Of a DNA stretch of 39,191 nt, positions 23,479-32,275 are shown piece by piece. The stretch is from NCBI GenBank assembly GCA_020558355.1, contig JAJCKG010000021.1, forward strand, positions 1-39,191, given 5' to 3'. Position numbers and translations under genes: made by a program. A model generated the notes under the pieces. It saw only the letters and a list, made by a program, of their open reading frames with translations, did no database searches and was not told the origin of the DNA. Origin of the DNA: a bacterium 210820-DFI.6.37 (GTDB taxonomy: Bacteria; Bacillota; Clostridia; Peptostreptococcales; Anaerovoracaceae). How positions within the stretch are numbered: position 1 is the first letter of the stretch; each line of letters starts with the position of its first letter.

Positions 23479-24636
23479 CTATTTCACTTTTATTTTCTTG
23501 ACCGCGCTGTAGGAGCCGTAAAGCTTGGTGCCGTTGACTTTTTTGTACGCCCTTGCTTTCACATAATAAGTTTTTTTCGATTTCAGCTTTTTGATAACTT
23601 TCTTCGTTGTCTTGTTTTTGCTGATGGTGACGCTTTTCTTGTTCTTTGTAAATTTGCTGTTTGTAGCGTAGGTCACCTGGTACCCGGTAGCTTTCGTGGT
23701 TTTCTTCCAGCTGACAGTCAGTTGCTTTTTCCCTGCTTTAACTTTCAGTCCGGAAATCTTTGGCTGAGTATAAACCTTGATTTTCGTCGTGATTTTCTGG
23801 CCGCTTACAGGCAGCTTTCCTGTAATAGTAACGGTTCCCTGCTTCTTTCCAGTTACAACCCCTGTTTTGCTCACCGCCGCGACAGAAGATTTGCTGCTGG
23901 TCCAGTTCAAGGACTTGTTCTCTACTGTTACACTGCCGAAGCCTTCCATGGTATAGACAGAAAGCCGCATCGTTTTTCCTGTAAGGACGCCCTTTACACT
24001 GAGCGGGGCAAGATAGGCCGTTAAAAGTCCCGGCTCGGCCTGAACCTTATGGGTTACGGTCTTATCCTTTGTGGAAACCGTTCCGCTGGCTGTTTCGACG
24101 CCAAAAACCTGTACCCAGTATTTCACATGGCCCTGTGTAAAGCATCCGATGCCAATGGAGGTATAATTCGCTCCCAAAATATTGGAACGGTGCCCCGAAG
24201 AGTTCATCCAGCTTTCCATAACATCTTTTGCGCTGGTCTGTCCGGCTGCGATATTCTCGCCCCATATCTTTTCAGAAATTGTGTAGTACATAGTTCCATC
24301 AGGCCGTGTATGACTGAAATACAAAGCGGCCTCTGCCGCCCGCTGCATGGCGGCTTTCTGCAGCTCCTGATCCATTTTCAGAGCAGTCAGCCCCTGCGCT
24401 TTCCGCTCTTTATTTACGATAGTCAGGACTTTACTGCATTCGGCATATCCGTCTGTTCCCTTTACATAGAAAATTTCATTTGTGTCAGCGATTTCCGCGC
24501 TGGCGCTTTTCTTCTGCGCAAGCTGGCTGCTGTGTTGTTTCGCGGCAGCTGTTCCGATCTCTCCCGCAAAGGCGGCAGTTGGGATCATTGCCAGCATTAA
24601 CACCGCAGTAACTAATCCGATCAATCTGTGTTTCAT
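23479..24636 (-). CDS. Secreted CAP-domain protein with Big2-like and Fn3-like C-terminus (385 aa)
   Basis: A signal peptide (about 1-25, ending AFAGE) precedes a CAP (SCP/PR-1-like) domain at about 57-180 with FSHTRPDGTMY, GENIAAG, SGHRSNILG and YWVQVFG motifs, the bacterial YkwD type. A Big2-like Ig domain follows (about 205-290: NWTSSKSSVAAVSKTGVVTGKKQGTVTITG). A Lys-rich Fn3-like domain ends the protein (about 293-385). The C-terminal domain is nearly the same as in two other proteins of the same operon and the LRR protein near the window end. No LPXTG or S-layer motif is present, so retention at the surface may rest on the basic cassette. It is the last gene of its operon, with GGAGG upstream. 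Confidence 0.9.
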   Translation of the reverse strand: MKHRLIGLVTAVLMLAMIPTAAFAGEIGTAAAKQHSSQLAQKKSASAEIADTNEIFYVKGTDGYAECSKVLTIVNKERKAQGLTALKMDQELQKAAMQRAAEAALYFSHTRPDGTMYYTISEKIWGENIAAGQTSAKDVMESWMNSSGHRSNILGANYTSIGIGCFTQGHVKYWVQVFGVETASGTVSTKDKTVTHKVQAEPGLLTAYLAPLSVKGVLTGKTMRLSVYTMEGFGSVTVENKSLNWTSSKSSVAAVSKTGVVTGKKQGTVTITGKLPVSGQKITTKIKVYTQPKISGLKVKAGKKQLTVSWKKTTKATGYQVTYATNSKFTKNKKSVTISKNKTTKKVIKKLKSKKTYYVKARAYKKVNGTKLYGSYSAVKKIKVK

Positions 24637-24679
24637 TTTAATCCTCCAATTTTTTATACTTCCGTTTCCCTGATAAAAG

Positions 24680-27600
24680 CTATTTCACTTTTATTTTCTT
24701 GACTGCGCTGTAGGAGCCGTAAAGCTTTGCGCTTCCGGCTTTTTTGTACGCCCTTACTTTTACATAATAGGTCTTCCCCGATTTCAGCTTTTTGATAACT
24801 TTCTTGGTGGTTTTGTTCTTGCTGATGGTCACGTTTTTCTTGCTCTTGGTGAATTTGCTGTTAAGCGCGTAGGTCAGCTGATAGCCGGTGGCTTTGGCGT
24901 CGCGCTTCCAAGTGACTGTCATTTTCTTTTTCGCCGCTTTGAGCTTCAGTCCAGCGACTTTCTTTGGCTTTACAGTAATGGTTATTTTTTTAGTTGCCGC
25001 CTTATATGTATCTGTAGCCGCGGCGGTGATGGTAATGGTCGCTTTTCCTGTCCCTTTCAGGGTCACTTTACCCGCGGAGCTTACGGCCGCAACTTTCGTA
25101 TTGCTGGATTTATAGGTCAGCTTGCCATTTCCATTTGTTTTAGCGCCCAACTTGAAGGGTTTGCTGCCGTAGGTCTTAGTATAGGATTTGGCAGTGATCT
25201 TTTGCGCCTTCTGTTCCACATCTTCTGTATAAGAAGGTAAATACACCGATTCTAAATTGTAAGGATTTACAGTGTACAAAATCGGCGCTGAATCGTTGGA
25301 CACATACCAGCTGACCAATCCGTCACTTCGAAGAACCGGTTTACAATCGGAAAGCGGCAGACCACATGGGATGACATCTGAGGTCATATTTGCTTCATCG
25401 TCGATTGTTACCATTTTAGAAACTCTCTTCTTTGTTTTTTTATTGTATTCTTCCCACATTAATAAAAACTGATCTTTTCCCAGCTTAACAATATGCGGTG
25501 TGTCTACTGTCGTTATTTCGCCCTTATACTTTGTAATCCACACGGTACTGCCGCGCGACAAATCCTTTGACGTAACCGTCACAAAAATATTTCTCTGTCC
25601 ATCGGTTCCCGTAAAAGCGTCACCTTGCGGTACGGAATTCCCAGCAATAAGACACGCGTTTGTCGACAGCTCAAATCCGCCAATGGAAACTCCTGTAGAG
25701 TTTGCTCCTATCTGCCCTCCAATTGACAAAGGCAGCGTGTATTTTACATTTGTAATGGCTCCATCAACGTTACATCTTGTAATGCTGACCGCTCTTGGAT
25801 GCCCGTCGCCGTGATCAACACGATAGACATATTTTCCATCAGTCTGAACAAACTGATTAAAGGAATGGCTTATATATCCCGCCTGTGAAAGGTTCAAAAC
25901 ATCATAATAGGACTGAGCTATGGACATATCACTCTCATTTATTACATAGGTCATATTCGCCTGATGATGGTATCCATCTTCCGACGCGTACATTTCATGG
26001 CAAGTGTAGACATAAAGCTTCCCATCTGTTTCTGCCATGCGCAGAGAGCCCGCCGCAAAAGGAATATAGGTGTTTGCTCCACAGACAGAGGCCTGGCCAA
26101 TTCGCTCCCAGTTTTTAGAATATTTTACAACCCTTAAAACCTCAGCGTCATCTTTTTCTGATTGGTTGATTTGTCCGTATACGACATAATTATAATCGCT
26201 TCCACTAAAGAATCCGCCAAACAAGTTCAGTTCAGCATTCAGCGTTTTACTGCCGCTTAGCGTTCCTGTACCCGCGTTATAATTCTCAACAACGACTTTT
26301 CCTGAGATATATTCCACTCTTGTAAGTGTATTATCCTCGTTTTCTACAAGATAAGAATTTATTACATTTCCATATGTCAAATAATTATTTGCTGACAAAT
26401 TCGCGGAAGTCTTACCCGTTAAATTTATGGCAGGCGACTTTGGCGTTTCTATTGCGGCGTCACCAGATACTGTAATTTTATATTGGGCAGAAAGTCCAGT
26501 CTGGTTCCGAACGGTTATCGTTACCTCTCCTTTCCTCCAGGCAAAAACTTCTCCCGACTGGGTAACAGACGCAATCTTACTATTGCTGCTGGTCCATTGA
26601 AAGGCGTCTGTCATAGAGCCATCTGTATCGGCTGTAAGCTGCATTCTGCTGGCAGGCGCTATTGTTGTAAAATCGCCACTGATTTTCAAATAGCTGGCAG
26701 CCTTGCATTCAAGAACCTCAAGGTAAAAATCATTTCCATCCTTTTCAATGGCAATCACTTCGTCTCCATAATTCGCGAGAGAGAATACCGGATGCGCAGT
26801 TTTATATTCGCCTATAAGCTGCTCCGTTTCAGGTATATATTCAGCGAGTGTTTCCTTATCTTTAAAGGTGATAACAGAGTTTCTTTCACTGTTATAAACA
26901 GCGCGCGGCCCAACACAAGCAAGATGATCAAATTCGCCATTTTCATCGTTGTTATCCCTCTCAAGATACAGCAAAGTAGTATCCTCAGGCGCTGCGGGAT
27001 CAATAGCCGCCGAAGACCAGATCTCCAGGCCTGAATAAAAGGTATTATCAATACATAAATATTTGTTTCCAACCACATCCAGCGCCCGCTGATGATCGTA
27101 AAAATAATTCTGGCAGATAAGAGTGGTAATTGTATCCGTGCAAAGCTGAATTTTATTACCCTTCACCGATCCGATACCCAAAGCGCGCATATCATGGTCG
27201 TAGCCCCAGGATACCCAATTGTAATAGTGTTCGAAATAAAAATTTCCTGTTACACTATCAAAGCCGCCAAAATCATATATCATTTCCGGGAATTCAGCTT
27301 TCGACAATAGGCTGCCATCAGAAGAAAGTAAGTAGATATAATATGTATCATCTTCTTTTCCCGCAAGATAAAGCCTTCCATTCTGATCCGCTCCAATAGC
27401 GCTGGCACTGAAATCAACTTTCACCGTTCCTTCAAAGTTTTTTTCATTAAGATCATAAATAGCGATCTGTTCCTCATATGCCTTTGTTTCCCCATTATAA
27501 AAACGCTCAAGAACATACAGTTTATTTCCTGATTCATAGGAGTCCTGAATCATATCCGAAAAAGTATATACTTTTTCCGCTTTTGACATTTCCAGTGAAT

Positions 27601-27862
27601 AGAAAGTCAATTCATTTTCATTTAGAAAATAGACTCCTTTCTGAGCCGTATTAGGGATTTGTCTGCTTTCCGCATAATTTGACTCATATTTCATCACATC
27701 ACTTGAAAGCTTTATCACATTAGCTTTTGAATCAGACGCGCCTGAATCTGCCGCAGCCTCAGCCTCCTGCCAGTTGGCAGGAAGCAGGCATGCGATCATA
27801 GCAATTAGTACTAAGAATATAACCTTTCGTACAGGTTTTCTTTTTGTCCATACTTGTATCAT
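24680..27862 (-). CDS. Large secreted propeller-like protein with Big2 domains and Fn3-like cassette (1060 aa)
   Basis: A signal peptide (about 1-37, ending EAEAAADS) is followed by two long regions of short beta-rich units (about 45-390 and 490-885). Units such as GRLYLAGKEDDTYYIYLLSSDGSLL and GKLYVYTCHEMYASEDGYH suggest beta propellers or similar sheet repeats. Between them is a Big2-like domain (about 395-468: QWTSSNSKIASVTQSGEVFAWRKGEVTITV). The last 175 residues are the [16 protein letters not shown] Big domain plus Lys-rich Fn3-like domain shared with its neighbours. No catalytic motif was recognised. It is the middle gene of a three-gene operon and starts 12 bases after the upstream gene's stop, with AAGGA as ribosome binding site. 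Function unknown; probably a surface binding protein. Confidence 0.85.
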   Translation of the reverse strand: MIQVWTKRKPVRKVIFLVLIAMIACLLPANWQEAEAAADSGASDSKANVIKLSSDVMKYESNYAESRQIPNTAQKGVYFLNENELTFYSLEMSKAEKVYTFSDMIQDSYESGNKLYVLERFYNGETKAYEEQIAIYDLNEKNFEGTVKVDFSASAIGADQNGRLYLAGKEDDTYYIYLLSSDGSLLSKAEFPEMIYDFGGFDSVTGNFYFEHYYNWVSWGYDHDMRALGIGSVKGNKIQLCTDTITTLICQNYFYDHQRALDVVGNKYLCIDNTFYSGLEIWSSAAIDPAAPEDTTLLYLERDNNDENGEFDHLACVGPRAVYNSERNSVITFKDKETLAEYIPETEQLIGEYKTAHPVFSLANYGDEVIAIEKDGNDFYLEVLECKAASYLKISGDFTTIAPASRMQLTADTDGSMTDAFQWTSSNSKIASVTQSGEVFAWRKGEVTITVRNQTGLSAQYKITVSGDAAIETPKSPAINLTGKTSANLSANNYLTYGNVINSYLVENEDNTLTRVEYISGKVVVENYNAGTGTLSGSKTLNAELNLFGGFFSGSDYNYVVYGQINQSEKDDAEVLRVVKYSKNWERIGQASVCGANTYIPFAAGSLRMAETDGKLYVYTCHEMYASEDGYHHQANMTYVINESDMSIAQSYYDVLNLSQAGYISHSFNQFVQTDGKYVYRVDHGDGHPRAVSITRCNVDGAITNVKYTLPLSIGGQIGANSTGVSIGGFELSTNACLIAGNSVPQGDAFTGTDGQRNIFVTVTSKDLSRGSTVWITKYKGEITTVDTPHIVKLGKDQFLLMWEEYNKKTKKRVSKMVTIDDEANMTSDVIPCGLPLSDCKPVLRSDGLVSWYVSNDSAPILYTVNPYNLESVYLPSYTEDVEQKAQKITAKSYTKTYGSKPFKLGAKTNGNGKLTYKSSNTKVAAVSSAGKVTLKGTGKATITITAAATDTYKAATKKITITVKPKKVAGLKLKAAKKKMTVTWKRDAKATGYQLTYALNSKFTKSKKNVTISKNKTTKKVIKKLKSGKTYYVKVRAYKKAGSAKLYGSYSAVKKIKVK
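24699..24901 (-). repeat. Cassette copy A, 203 bases, near-identical to 27894-28096
   Basis: This segment encodes the Fn3-like end of the 1060-residue protein. By eye it differs from cassette copy B at 27894-28096 at only five of 203 positions and has no gap. Looser copies lie at the ends of the CAP gene at 23479 and the LRR gene at 38306. Confidence 0.9.
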
Positions 27863-27874
27863 GATAGGAATCCT

Positions 27875-30800
27875 TTACTTTACTTTGACCTTTTTGACTG
27901 CGCTGTAGGAGCCGTAAAGCTTGGCACTTCCGGCTTTTTTGTACGCCCTTACTTTTACATAATAGGTCTTCCCCGATTTCAGCTTTTTGATAACTTTCTT
28001 GGTGGTTTTGTTCTTGCTGATGGTCACATTTTTCTTGCTCTTGGTGAATTTACTGTTAAGCGCGTAGGTCAACTGATAGCCGGTGGCTTTGGCGTCCTTT
28101 TTCCAAGTAACAGTCATCTGTTTTTTGCCGGCTTTTACTTTGATACCGCTTACCTTTTTCGGTTTTACGGTAATGGTAATCTGCTTTGCCGGCGTATTGT
28201 AGTTGGCGTTTTTTGCGGTAATCGTAATAACCGCTTTTCCTGTGCCTTTAATGGTCACCTTTCCAGCACTGGAGACAGTGGCTACACTGGTATTACTGGA
28301 TTTATAGCTAAGGGTTCCCGCAGCCTTCGCTCCCAGTGAGAAGGCTTTGTCTCCGTAAGTCTTGGTGTAGGATTTCGCGGAGATCGTCTGATTCTTTTTA
28401 GCGATGGTAAAGGTCTTTGAAACCGATCCTACATAGGAACCCTTTCCAGAGATCGTCATGGAAGCGGTTCCCGCGTTGATGTTATTGCTGTAGGATACCG
28501 AATAGTCGGTTCCTTCAGTAAGCCGGATATCACCATCATCGACAGAAAGCTCCTGCCGGATTTCCCCGCCTGTATAAGTATAATTCTGAAGGCCGGTTAT
28601 GACGCAGTCCTTCAAATCCTTTCCGATAGCAAAGCTTTTGACGATATAGTCGGTATAGTTTCCTGTTCCGGTAATCGTCACCGTCGCTTTGCCCATTTCT
28701 ACATTGTCGCTGTAGGAAACGGTATAATCGGTATCTTCCTTCAAAGCGGATGTTCCATCTGTAACGGTAAACGTCTGCGTAAGCGCCTGACCTGTATATA
28801 CCATATCCTCTATGCCGCTGACGGTAACTCCGCTGATGGATTTTGCAGCAATGGAGAAGGTCTTTTCCGCTGTGCCGGTGTAATTTCCCTTTCCCGTAAT
28901 GGTGACAGCCCCGGTTCCAACATTGATATTATTGCTGTAAGAAACCGTATAATCTTTATCCTTTACAAGGACGGTATCCGAATCCGTCACAGTAACAGCC
29001 GGTGTAAGCGCTCCGCCTGTGTAGGTCTGCTCGGAGAGGCCAGTCACGTTCAAGCCCTGGATGGATTTCGGAGCGATGACAAAGTTTTTCGTAAGAGTAT
29101 CCGTGTAATTGCCTTTTCCCATAATGCTGATAGCCCCGGTTCCCGCATTGATATTATTGCTGTAAGAAACCGTATAATCCGTTCCTTCGGTTAAAACGGC
29201 GGAGCCGTCTTTTATAGTAATCGAAGCGGTCTGAGAGGAACCGGTGTAGGTCTTATTCGAAAGACCGCTGACGGTAACTCCGCTGATAGATTTCGGCGCA
29301 ATGGCAAAGGTTTTCGTAAGAGTTCCTGTATAGTTTCCCATTCCTTTCAGCGTAACAGCCGCGGTTCCCGCATTAATATTGTTGCTGTAGGAAACGGTAT
29401 AATCGGTTCCCTGAGTTAACGTCGTGGAACCGTCTTTTACGGTGACAGCAGCGGTCTGAGCGGATCCGGTGTAGGTCTTGTCCGAAAGACCGCTAATGGT
29501 AACTCCGCTGATGGATTTCGGCGCAATGGTAAAGGTTTTTGTAAGGGTTCCTGTATAGTTTCCGCTTCCTTTCAGCGTAACAGTTGCGGTTCCCGCGTTA
29601 ATATTGTCGCTGTAGGAAACGGTATAATCGGTTCCCTGAGTTAACGTCGTGGAGCCGTCTTTTACGGTAACGGAAGCGGTCTGAGCGGAACCGGTGTAGG
29701 TCTTGTCCGAAAGACCGCTAACGGTAACTCCGCTGATGGATTTCGGCGTAATGGTAAAGGTCTTTTGCGCTGTGCCGGTGTAATTCCCAATTCCTGTAAT
29801 GACAACGGTTCCAGTCCCTACGCTGACGTTGTTTTTATAGGAAACCGTATAATCGGTTCCCTGGGTCAGAGCCGTGCCGTTTACTGTAACAGACTGGACA
29901 GCTGGTTCTTTTGCCGTTCCGTCATACGCGCAGGAAGCCTGAGAAAGCTGTATTTCCGCGCCGCTGACAGAGGCAAGCACCGTAACTGGTATGGTGACGG
30001 TTTTCTCTTCGTCCAAAGATACCGAGGCGGTAATACTGGTGGTACCCGCCTGATTTCCGGTTATTTTCCCGTTGGATATACTGGCGATCTGGCTGCTGGC
30101 CGAAGTCCATTCGTATGGAAGGATGACTGGTGTCAGTCTGCCGCTAGGCCATGTCTTGGCTGTTGTAATTTTAGAAGTAAGGGCTGGTAAATCTACCGAG
30201 TCTCCGCAGGAAACGCTCAGAGTTGATACATCCGCCTGTACAGAAGAATTACTGATATTGGATTTGAGAATTTCCACGGAAACTTCCGTTTCGGAATCCT
30301 TTGCCGCGGTTGCCGCCGCGCTTCCAGCCGGGCTGCGGAATTCCTGAACCCAGTAATGAACGCCATTATATACAACATGACCAATTCCGATGGCTGTAAC
30401 ATCAGAAGACAGCATATTTCGTCTATGTCCCTGATCGCTGTAAGCTTCATCTGTTTCCTGCCAGCCCGCAAAGACCGCAGCGGCAGTTCCATACCCTGCC
30501 GCAATGTTTTCCGCTGCCGCTGTACATGAAACGCCCAGGTCGCTGTATGCCGTATAGCAGGTTCCTCCATTCGGTCGGGTATGTGAAAAAGATATAGCAA
30601 TTTCCGCAGCCCGCTGCATGGCCACCTTTTCCAGATCGTAGTCATAGCTCAGCGCTTTTAAATCCGTATGGGTTGTCTTGGTGGCGTTATCTTCGTTCCA
30701 CTCCCAGGCATCCTCTCCCGTGCGGAATTCGTTGATCATGCTCAGCATGGATCTGGCTTCTGTCTGCCCGTAGGTTACCGGCACATTCACCGAAAGGGTG

Positions 30801-30889
30801 TCCTCCGCAAAGACCGCCCCGCAGTTCGCGCTGACAGCCAACGTCAGAAGAAAGGCCAGCAGTAAATAACGTATTGATGTTCGCTTCAT
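27875..30889 (-). CDS. Secreted CAP-domain protein with seven MBG-like repeats and Big/Fn3 cassette (1004 aa)
   Basis: A signal peptide (1-28, ending AVFAED) precedes a CAP domain at about 45-190 (FSHTRPNGGTCY, AENIAAG, GHRRNMLS, YWVQEF). A Big2-like domain is at about 225-305. Residues 310-833 are seven tandem repeats of about 75 residues with consensus TYTG...LTQGTDYTVSYSNN and KGNYTGT...FTIAPKS, as in MBG/YDG-type bacterial Ig-like stalk domains. The last 171 residues are the KSYTKTYG Big domain and the Lys-rich Fn3-like domain. It is probably a long surface stalk presenting the CAP domain. The ATG at 30889 has AGGAGAG upstream. It is the first gene of the three-gene surface operon and has its own promoter. 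Confidence 0.9.
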   Translation of the reverse strand: MKRTSIRYLLLAFLLTLAVSANCGAVFAEDTLSVNVPVTYGQTEARSMLSMINEFRTGEDAWEWNEDNATKTTHTDLKALSYDYDLEKVAMQRAAEIAISFSHTRPNGGTCYTAYSDLGVSCTAAAENIAAGYGTAAAVFAGWQETDEAYSDQGHRRNMLSSDVTAIGIGHVVYNGVHYWVQEFRSPAGSAAATAAKDSETEVSVEILKSNISNSSVQADVSTLSVSCGDSVDLPALTSKITTAKTWPSGRLTPVILPYEWTSASSQIASISNGKITGNQAGTTSITASVSLDEEKTVTIPVTVLASVSGAEIQLSQASCAYDGTAKEPAVQSVTVNGTALTQGTDYTVSYKNNVSVGTGTVVITGIGNYTGTAQKTFTITPKSISGVTVSGLSDKTYTGSAQTASVTVKDGSTTLTQGTDYTVSYSDNINAGTATVTLKGSGNYTGTLTKTFTIAPKSISGVTISGLSDKTYTGSAQTAAVTVKDGSTTLTQGTDYTVSYSNNINAGTAAVTLKGMGNYTGTLTKTFAIAPKSISGVTVSGLSNKTYTGSSQTASITIKDGSAVLTEGTDYTVSYSNNINAGTGAISIMGKGNYTDTLTKNFVIAPKSIQGLNVTGLSEQTYTGGALTPAVTVTDSDTVLVKDKDYTVSYSNNINVGTGAVTITGKGNYTGTAEKTFSIAAKSISGVTVSGIEDMVYTGQALTQTFTVTDGTSALKEDTDYTVSYSDNVEMGKATVTITGTGNYTDYIVKSFAIGKDLKDCVITGLQNYTYTGGEIRQELSVDDGDIRLTEGTDYSVSYSNNINAGTASMTISGKGSYVGSVSKTFTIAKKNQTISAKSYTKTYGDKAFSLGAKAAGTLSYKSSNTSVATVSSAGKVTIKGTGKAVITITAKNANYNTPAKQITITVKPKKVSGIKVKAGKKQMTVTWKKDAKATGYQLTYALNSKFTKSKKNVTISKNKTTKKVIKKLKSGKTYYVKVRAYKKAGSAKLYGSYSAVKKVKVK
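27894..28096 (-). repeat. Cassette copy B, 203 bases, near-identical to 24699-24901
   Basis: This segment encodes the Fn3-like end of the 1004-residue CAP protein. It differs from copy A at five of 203 positions by eye count, and most changes are in third codon positions. Confidence 0.9.
28391..29962 (-). repeat. Seven tandem repeats of about 225 bases (MBG-like domains)
   Basis: The in-frame units are 29738-29962, 29513-29737, 29288-29512, 29063-29287, 28838-29062, 28613-28837 and 28391-28612. The units at 29513, 29288 and 29063 are the most alike at DNA level and the outer units have diverged. This pattern fits unit duplication by slippage or unequal crossing-over in the middle of the array. 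Confidence 0.92.
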
Positions 30890-30932
30890 CGTTTCTCTCC
30901 TGTTGTTTCTTTTCGTACCATTTTTCCATCTC

Positions 30933-30962
30933 ATTGTATCATAAAAATCGAATTTTTTACAA
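30933..30962 (-). promoter_or_regulatory. Promoter of the CAP-protein surface operon
   Basis: Minus strand TTGTAA (30957-30962), 18 bases, then TGATACAAT, which includes an extended -10 (TACAAT at 30933-30938). It sits 44 bases upstream of the ATG at 30889. Confidence 0.65.
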
Positions 30963-30969
30963 GATAGAA

Positions 30970-30999
30970 GAAAATGGTCCGCACTGCAAAAGTGCGGAC
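30970..30999 (-). terminator. Terminator of the MBOAT-transglutaminase operon
   Basis: A perfect 9-bp stem (GTCCGCACT with AGTGCGGAC) with a 5-base loop is followed on the minus strand by CATTTTCTTCT, a moderate T-run. It lies 33 bases after the stop of the last transglutaminase gene and just before the next promoter. Confidence 0.75.
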
Positions 31000-31031
31000 T
31001 CTGATATTCCAACTGTCTTTTGTGATCGGGA

Positions 31032-32258
31032 TTAAGGCTTGATATAGGTCATCTCGGTTGTCCCCACTTTCCGCTTCCAACCATTATAATGAGAACCGAC
31101 TCTGTGGGTATAGGACCATTCCATCTCCGGATCGAAGACATAGCGAGTACCGCCGATGGTGATTTCCGTCCATCCATGGCGGCCTGTATTGCCATTGCGG
31201 TAATGAACCTGACCGGAATAGGTAGTTGGAGAATAGCCGCATTTCTTCGCCAGATAATAGAAGGTAGCCGCCCAGTCATAGCAATTTCCGGTCCCCGTCT
31301 TGAGGAACCGGTTAGCGTGGGTCGCTTCCCATCCCTTAGCGCCGATAGCCACATACTCCCGTTTGGTATAAGTATAATGCTTAATCATATATTTATAACA
31401 AGCCCGCAGCCGCTTTTCTTTTCCCTTCACATTTTTCGTAGCAGCGTTGTAAACCTTGTTTACCCGCTTATCCAGCATATTGAGCGTCTTCTTGGAAACA
31501 ACTTTAGAAGAAAGGCCGAAAACCTTTTTCTTGTTTACAATCTTATAAGCCCGCACCTTATAATAATATTTCTTGTTGTTTTTCAGCTTCTTATTTGTAT
31601 ATTTTCTGCTTTTCTTAGCGGAAACAGTAGCAATCCGTTTGAACTTTCCCTTTGCTGAAGTGGCCCGGTAGATCCGGTAACCGCTGGCGCCGCTTACTTT
31701 ACTCCACTTCACCGTGATTTTCGCTTCTCCCGCAGTCAGCGTTACCTTTGCGGGGGCTTTCGGCTTTGGAACCGCAGATACCGCTCCGGACAGCTTGCTG
31801 TATACTTTTTTTCCGGAAACCACCTGATAAGCTTTTACCTTATAGTAGTACGATTTTCCCGCTGTCAGCTTTTTCTTTGTAAGACTCGTTTTGGAAGTAG
31901 TTCCAACGCTGGTATACTTTCCTGATTTAGAAGTCGCCTGAAATACCTGATACCCTGCCGCTCCGGACAGCTTACTCCAGCTGATTTTAACAGAAGAGAC
32001 CCCTGCGGAAGACGCCTTCAGACCAGTAACTTTTTTGCTGCTGATATCCGGAAGAGCAGGCTCTGTTGGTTCCTCCGGAGTCTGCGCCGGATCTTCCGGA
32101 TTCTGGGTTTCCTCTGACGGCTGAACCGACGCAATAGGCGTTTCGTTCTCTCCCGACTCTCCGGTTTCACCATAGCTGACCAGGGCGCAGCTTCCGGCAA
32201 GAGCCAGTCCTACGAAAAAAGCTGTAACCGCGCTTAAAATTCGCTTTTTCATTGTCAT
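31032..32258 (-). CDS. Secreted protein with two Fn3-like domains and a transglutaminase-like domain (408 aa)
   Basis: A signal peptide (about 1-30) is followed by a Pro/Glu/Thr-rich linker (31-72). Two Lys-rich Fn3-like domains lie at about 76-163 and 168-257 (VKISWSKLSGAAGYQVFQA and ITVKWSKVSGASGYRIYRA). A C-terminal transglutaminase-like (papain-fold) domain has a readable triad: Cys326 in GNCYDWA, His361 in GRHGWTEI and Asp376 in VFDPEME. Bacterial enzymes of this type can be peptidases, crosslinkers or amidases, so the reaction is open. It is the last gene of the operon and is homologous to the preceding gene in layout. The first ATG (32258) is preferred because GAGG lies about 10 bases upstream; a second ATG is at 32252. 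Confidence 0.9.
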   Translation of the reverse strand: MTMKKRILSAVTAFFVGLALAGSCALVSYGETGESGENETPIASVQPSEETQNPEDPAQTPEEPTEPALPDISSKKVTGLKASSAGVSSVKISWSKLSGAAGYQVFQATSKSGKYTSVGTTSKTSLTKKKLTAGKSYYYKVKAYQVVSGKKVYSKLSGAVSAVPKPKAPAKVTLTAGEAKITVKWSKVSGASGYRIYRATSAKGKFKRIATVSAKKSRKYTNKKLKNNKKYYYKVRAYKIVNKKKVFGLSSKVVSKKTLNMLDKRVNKVYNAATKNVKGKEKRLRACYKYMIKHYTYTKREYVAIGAKGWEATHANRFLKTGTGNCYDWAATFYYLAKKCGYSPTTYSGQVHYRNGNTGRHGWTEITIGGTRYVFDPEMEWSYTHRVGSHYNGWKRKVGTTEMTYIKP

Positions 32259-32275
32259 TGATCTATTACCTCACT

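Noticed and set aside
28391..29962. Regular repeats as a CRISPR array
   Set aside because: The unit is 225 bases, in frame and coding throughout, with no short direct repeat plus unique spacer pattern and no cas gene in the window.
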